Of a stretch of 24,207 nucleotides of DNA, positions 23,004-24,207 are shown piece after piece. Location: the NCBI GenBank assembly GCA_964571765.1, contig CAZNDH010000027.1, positions 1 through 24,207 of the forward strand, in the 5' to 3' direction. The notes beneath the pieces are model-generated. The model saw only the letters and a list, made by a program, of their open reading frames with translations, had not been told where the DNA came from and ran no database searches. This DNA is from ZC4RG35 sp964571765 (GTDB lineage: Bacteria > Actinomycetota > Acidimicrobiia > Spongiisociales > ZC4RG35). Each line of letters starts with the position of its first letter. Positions within the stretch are counted from its first letter, which is position 1. Both the position numbers and the translations under genes were made by a program.

Positions 23004-23773
23004 AGATCGGCGCCCTCGAGGAGATCGTCGGGGGTTACCGATCGGCCGTAGATGCCGCGGAAGGTCTGCTCATCGACATCGGCAATGTCACCGTCGTAGA
23101 CCAGCTCCCCGGCGCGCAGGCCGATGAGACGCTTCCCATAGTTCCTCGCCAGGTCGAGGAAGTGGAGGTTGATGATGGTGGTGATCCCCAGGTCGCGGTT
23201 GATCCGACGCAGGTCGCGCATCACCGTGTGGGAGGTCACCGGGTCGAGGGAGGCTACCGGCTCGTCGGCCAGAAGCACCTTGGGCTCCTGGGCCAGGGCC
23301 CGGGCGATGCCAATACGTTGCTGCTGGCCGCCGGACAGGGCGCTGGCCCTGACATAAGCCTTCTCCACCACCTCGACCCTCTCCAAGGCCTGGAGGGCGA
23401 TCTCCTTGTCGGCGGCGGGCCACAACCCCAGCATGGCCCGGGTGAAGCCGACGGTCGCCAGCCTCCCCATGAGGACGTTGTTCATCACCGTGGTCCGGTT
23501 GACCAGGTTGAACGTCTGGTAGATCATCCCGATGTCGGAACGCAGCCTCCGTAGCGTCCGTCCGGTTGCCCCGCGGACTTCTACGCCGTCCACCTTCACC
23601 GAGCCCGCGGTGATGGGGACGAATCCGTTGATCGCCCGGAGGAAGGTCGACTTCCCGGCCCCGGAGAGCCCAACGATCACCACGAGCTCGCCGTCGTCGA
23701 TGGTGACGCTCACGTCCTTGAGGGCTTTCAGTCCACCCGGGTAGGTGACGTCGACGTTGTTGAACTCGATCAT
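23000..23773 (-). CDS. phnC: Phosphonate-type ABC transporter ATPase
   Basis: A 257-residue importer ATPase. Walker A is GLSGAGKS (35-42), Q-loop Gln86, signature LSGGQQQR (146-153), Walker B ends LLADEP (Asp170, Glu171) and H-loop His204 in INLHFLDLARNYG, a stretch typical of PhnC. It drives uptake of a phosphonate, phosphite or related oxyanion through the PhnE pair. ATG 23773 is preceded by GAGGT. A strong hairpin lies between it and the binding-protein gene, and its stop overlaps the next start (GTGA). Confidence 0.93.
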   Translation of the reverse strand: MIEFNNVDVTYPGGLKALKDVSVTIDDGELVVIVGLSGAGKSTFLRAINGFVPITAGSVKVDGVEVRGATGRTLRRLRSDIGMIYQTFNLVNRTTVMNNVLMGRLATVGFTRAMLGLWPAADKEIALQALERVEVVEKAYVRASALSGGQQQRIGIARALAQEPKVLLADEPVASLDPVTSHTVMRDLRRINRDLGITTIINLHFLDLARNYGKRLIGLRAGELVYDGDIADVDEQTFRGIYGRSVTPDDLLEGADL

Positions 23774-23804
23774 TGAAAACCTCGATTGGCCGGGACGAGT
23801 TGAC

Positions 23805-23833
23805 GTTGGGGCCGCCGAGAAGGCGGCCCCAAC
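23805..23833 (-). terminator. Intercistronic hairpin between phnD and phnC
   Basis: GTTGGGGCCGCC (23805-23816) and GGCGGCCCCAAC (23822-23833) are exact reverse complements with a 5-nt loop. It begins 15 nt past the phnD stop and 32 nt before phnC. With no T-tract, it may be a partial terminator or an mRNA-stabilising stem that lets the binding protein be made in excess over the membrane subunits. Confidence 0.7.
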
Positions 23834-23848
23834 ATCAATGACTGGAGG

Positions 23849-24207
23849 TCAGTCCAGGATCCCGGCGTCCTCGGCCGCCTCACGGATGATGTCCATGCCT
23901 TGCTCGGTCTGGGGGCCAGCCCGCACCAGCCCGGTCCAGGAGTAGATCTCGTCCATGAGGGCCAAGCCCACATCGGTGGCGATGAAGTCGTCCAACGCCT
24001 GGAAGATGGCGTCCTTCAAGCTCTCGGGGATCTCCGAATTGATGGCGATCACATCATTGGGGATCGGCCGTGAGATGTTGAACACGATCACCTTCGAGCC
24101 GACGTCAGGGTGGGTCTCCCTGATGTTCCGACGGGCGTCGTCGAAAGAGGCGCCGAAGTCGGCATCACCGTTGTACACCGCGGTCACCGCACCGTCATGG
24201 CTGCCGC
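23849..24207 (-). CDS. phnD: Phosphonate-type ABC transporter substrate-binding protein, C-terminal part
   Basis: The frame is open from the right edge to TGA at 23849 and gives the last 119 residues. GSHDGAVTAVYNGDADFGAS, the spacing to VIVFNISRPIPNDVIAINS, and the following helix ESLKDAIFQALDDFI match the second lobe of PhnD-type periplasmic binding proteins. The protein captures the substrate outside the membrane and delivers it to the PhnE pair. The ligand-binding first lobe and signal peptide are outside the window, so the substrate cannot be judged. It is the first visible gene of the phnD-phnC-phnE-phnE-dgt unit. Confidence 0.88.
   Translation of the reverse strand, partial: GSHDGAVTAVYNGDADFGASFDDARRNIRETHPDVGSKVIVFNISRPIPNDVIAINSEIPESLKDAIFQALDDFIATDVGLALMDEIYSWTGLVRAGPQTEQGMDIIREAAEDAGILD

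Noticed and set aside
1..24207. CRISPR array, insertion sequence or defence system
   Set aside because: No regularly spaced long repeats, transposase or nuclease/helicase defence gene was seen on either strand.

Overview
The window is GC-rich with strongly G/C-biased third codon positions. It uses many GTG and TTG starts, short ATGA/GTGA/TTGA gene overlaps, and several start codons preceded closely by a TANNNT -10 box with no ribosome binding site. Together with the gene families present (RskA-like anti-sigma factor, MpaB-like oxygenase, DUF2079 protein, PYNDX2-like FAD oxidoreductase, RRM protein paired with a lysine/arginine-rich small protein), this suggests an actinobacterium, perhaps of the class Acidimicrobiia. 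The assignment is inference; no rRNA or marker gene is present to fix it.

Left end (1-1710): the 3' end of a membrane-protein gene overlaps a small gene. They are followed by a non-coding strip with 10-bp-phased TGGAC repeats, a perfect dyad, and the 3' half of a tRNA-Arg(ACG) gene with no 5' half. This is what one end of an element integrated in a tRNA gene looks like, with the element lying to the left. A small SRPBCC-like gene follows, then about 500 bp without an intact gene but with short hairpins and a possible glyoxalase-family relic.

1711-7303: an EamA exporter (+), then convergent to it a reverse-strand group (CPA2 cation/proton antiporter with RCK domain, small four-helix membrane protein, UbiE-type methyltransferase), then a divergent DUF2079 membrane protein. 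7313-9846 is a reverse-strand block: RRM RNA-binding protein, basic small protein, orphan anti-sigma factor without a transmembrane helix, MpaB-like oxygenase, and a decayed PlsC-type acyltransferase still in the translational-coupling position behind the oxygenase.

10073-16549: a stand-alone FabH, a NarL-type two-component pair, a small membrane protein divergent from a P1-family (DmpA-like) peptidase, a phytoene-dehydrogenase-like oxidoreductase, and a membrane protein with a CRP-like site upstream.

16674-24207, all reverse strand: two transporter operons. One is a NatA/NatB-type ABC exporter followed by a dienoyl-CoA-isomerase-like crotonase. The other is a phosphonate-type importer, phnD (cut by the window edge), phnC, phnE, phnE, closed by a dGTPase-like HD hydrolase. 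The first PhnE has an unusual N-terminal membrane extension of about 190 residues. No phosphonate-degrading enzyme is visible. I see no CRISPR array, insertion sequence, rRNA or intact tRNA.
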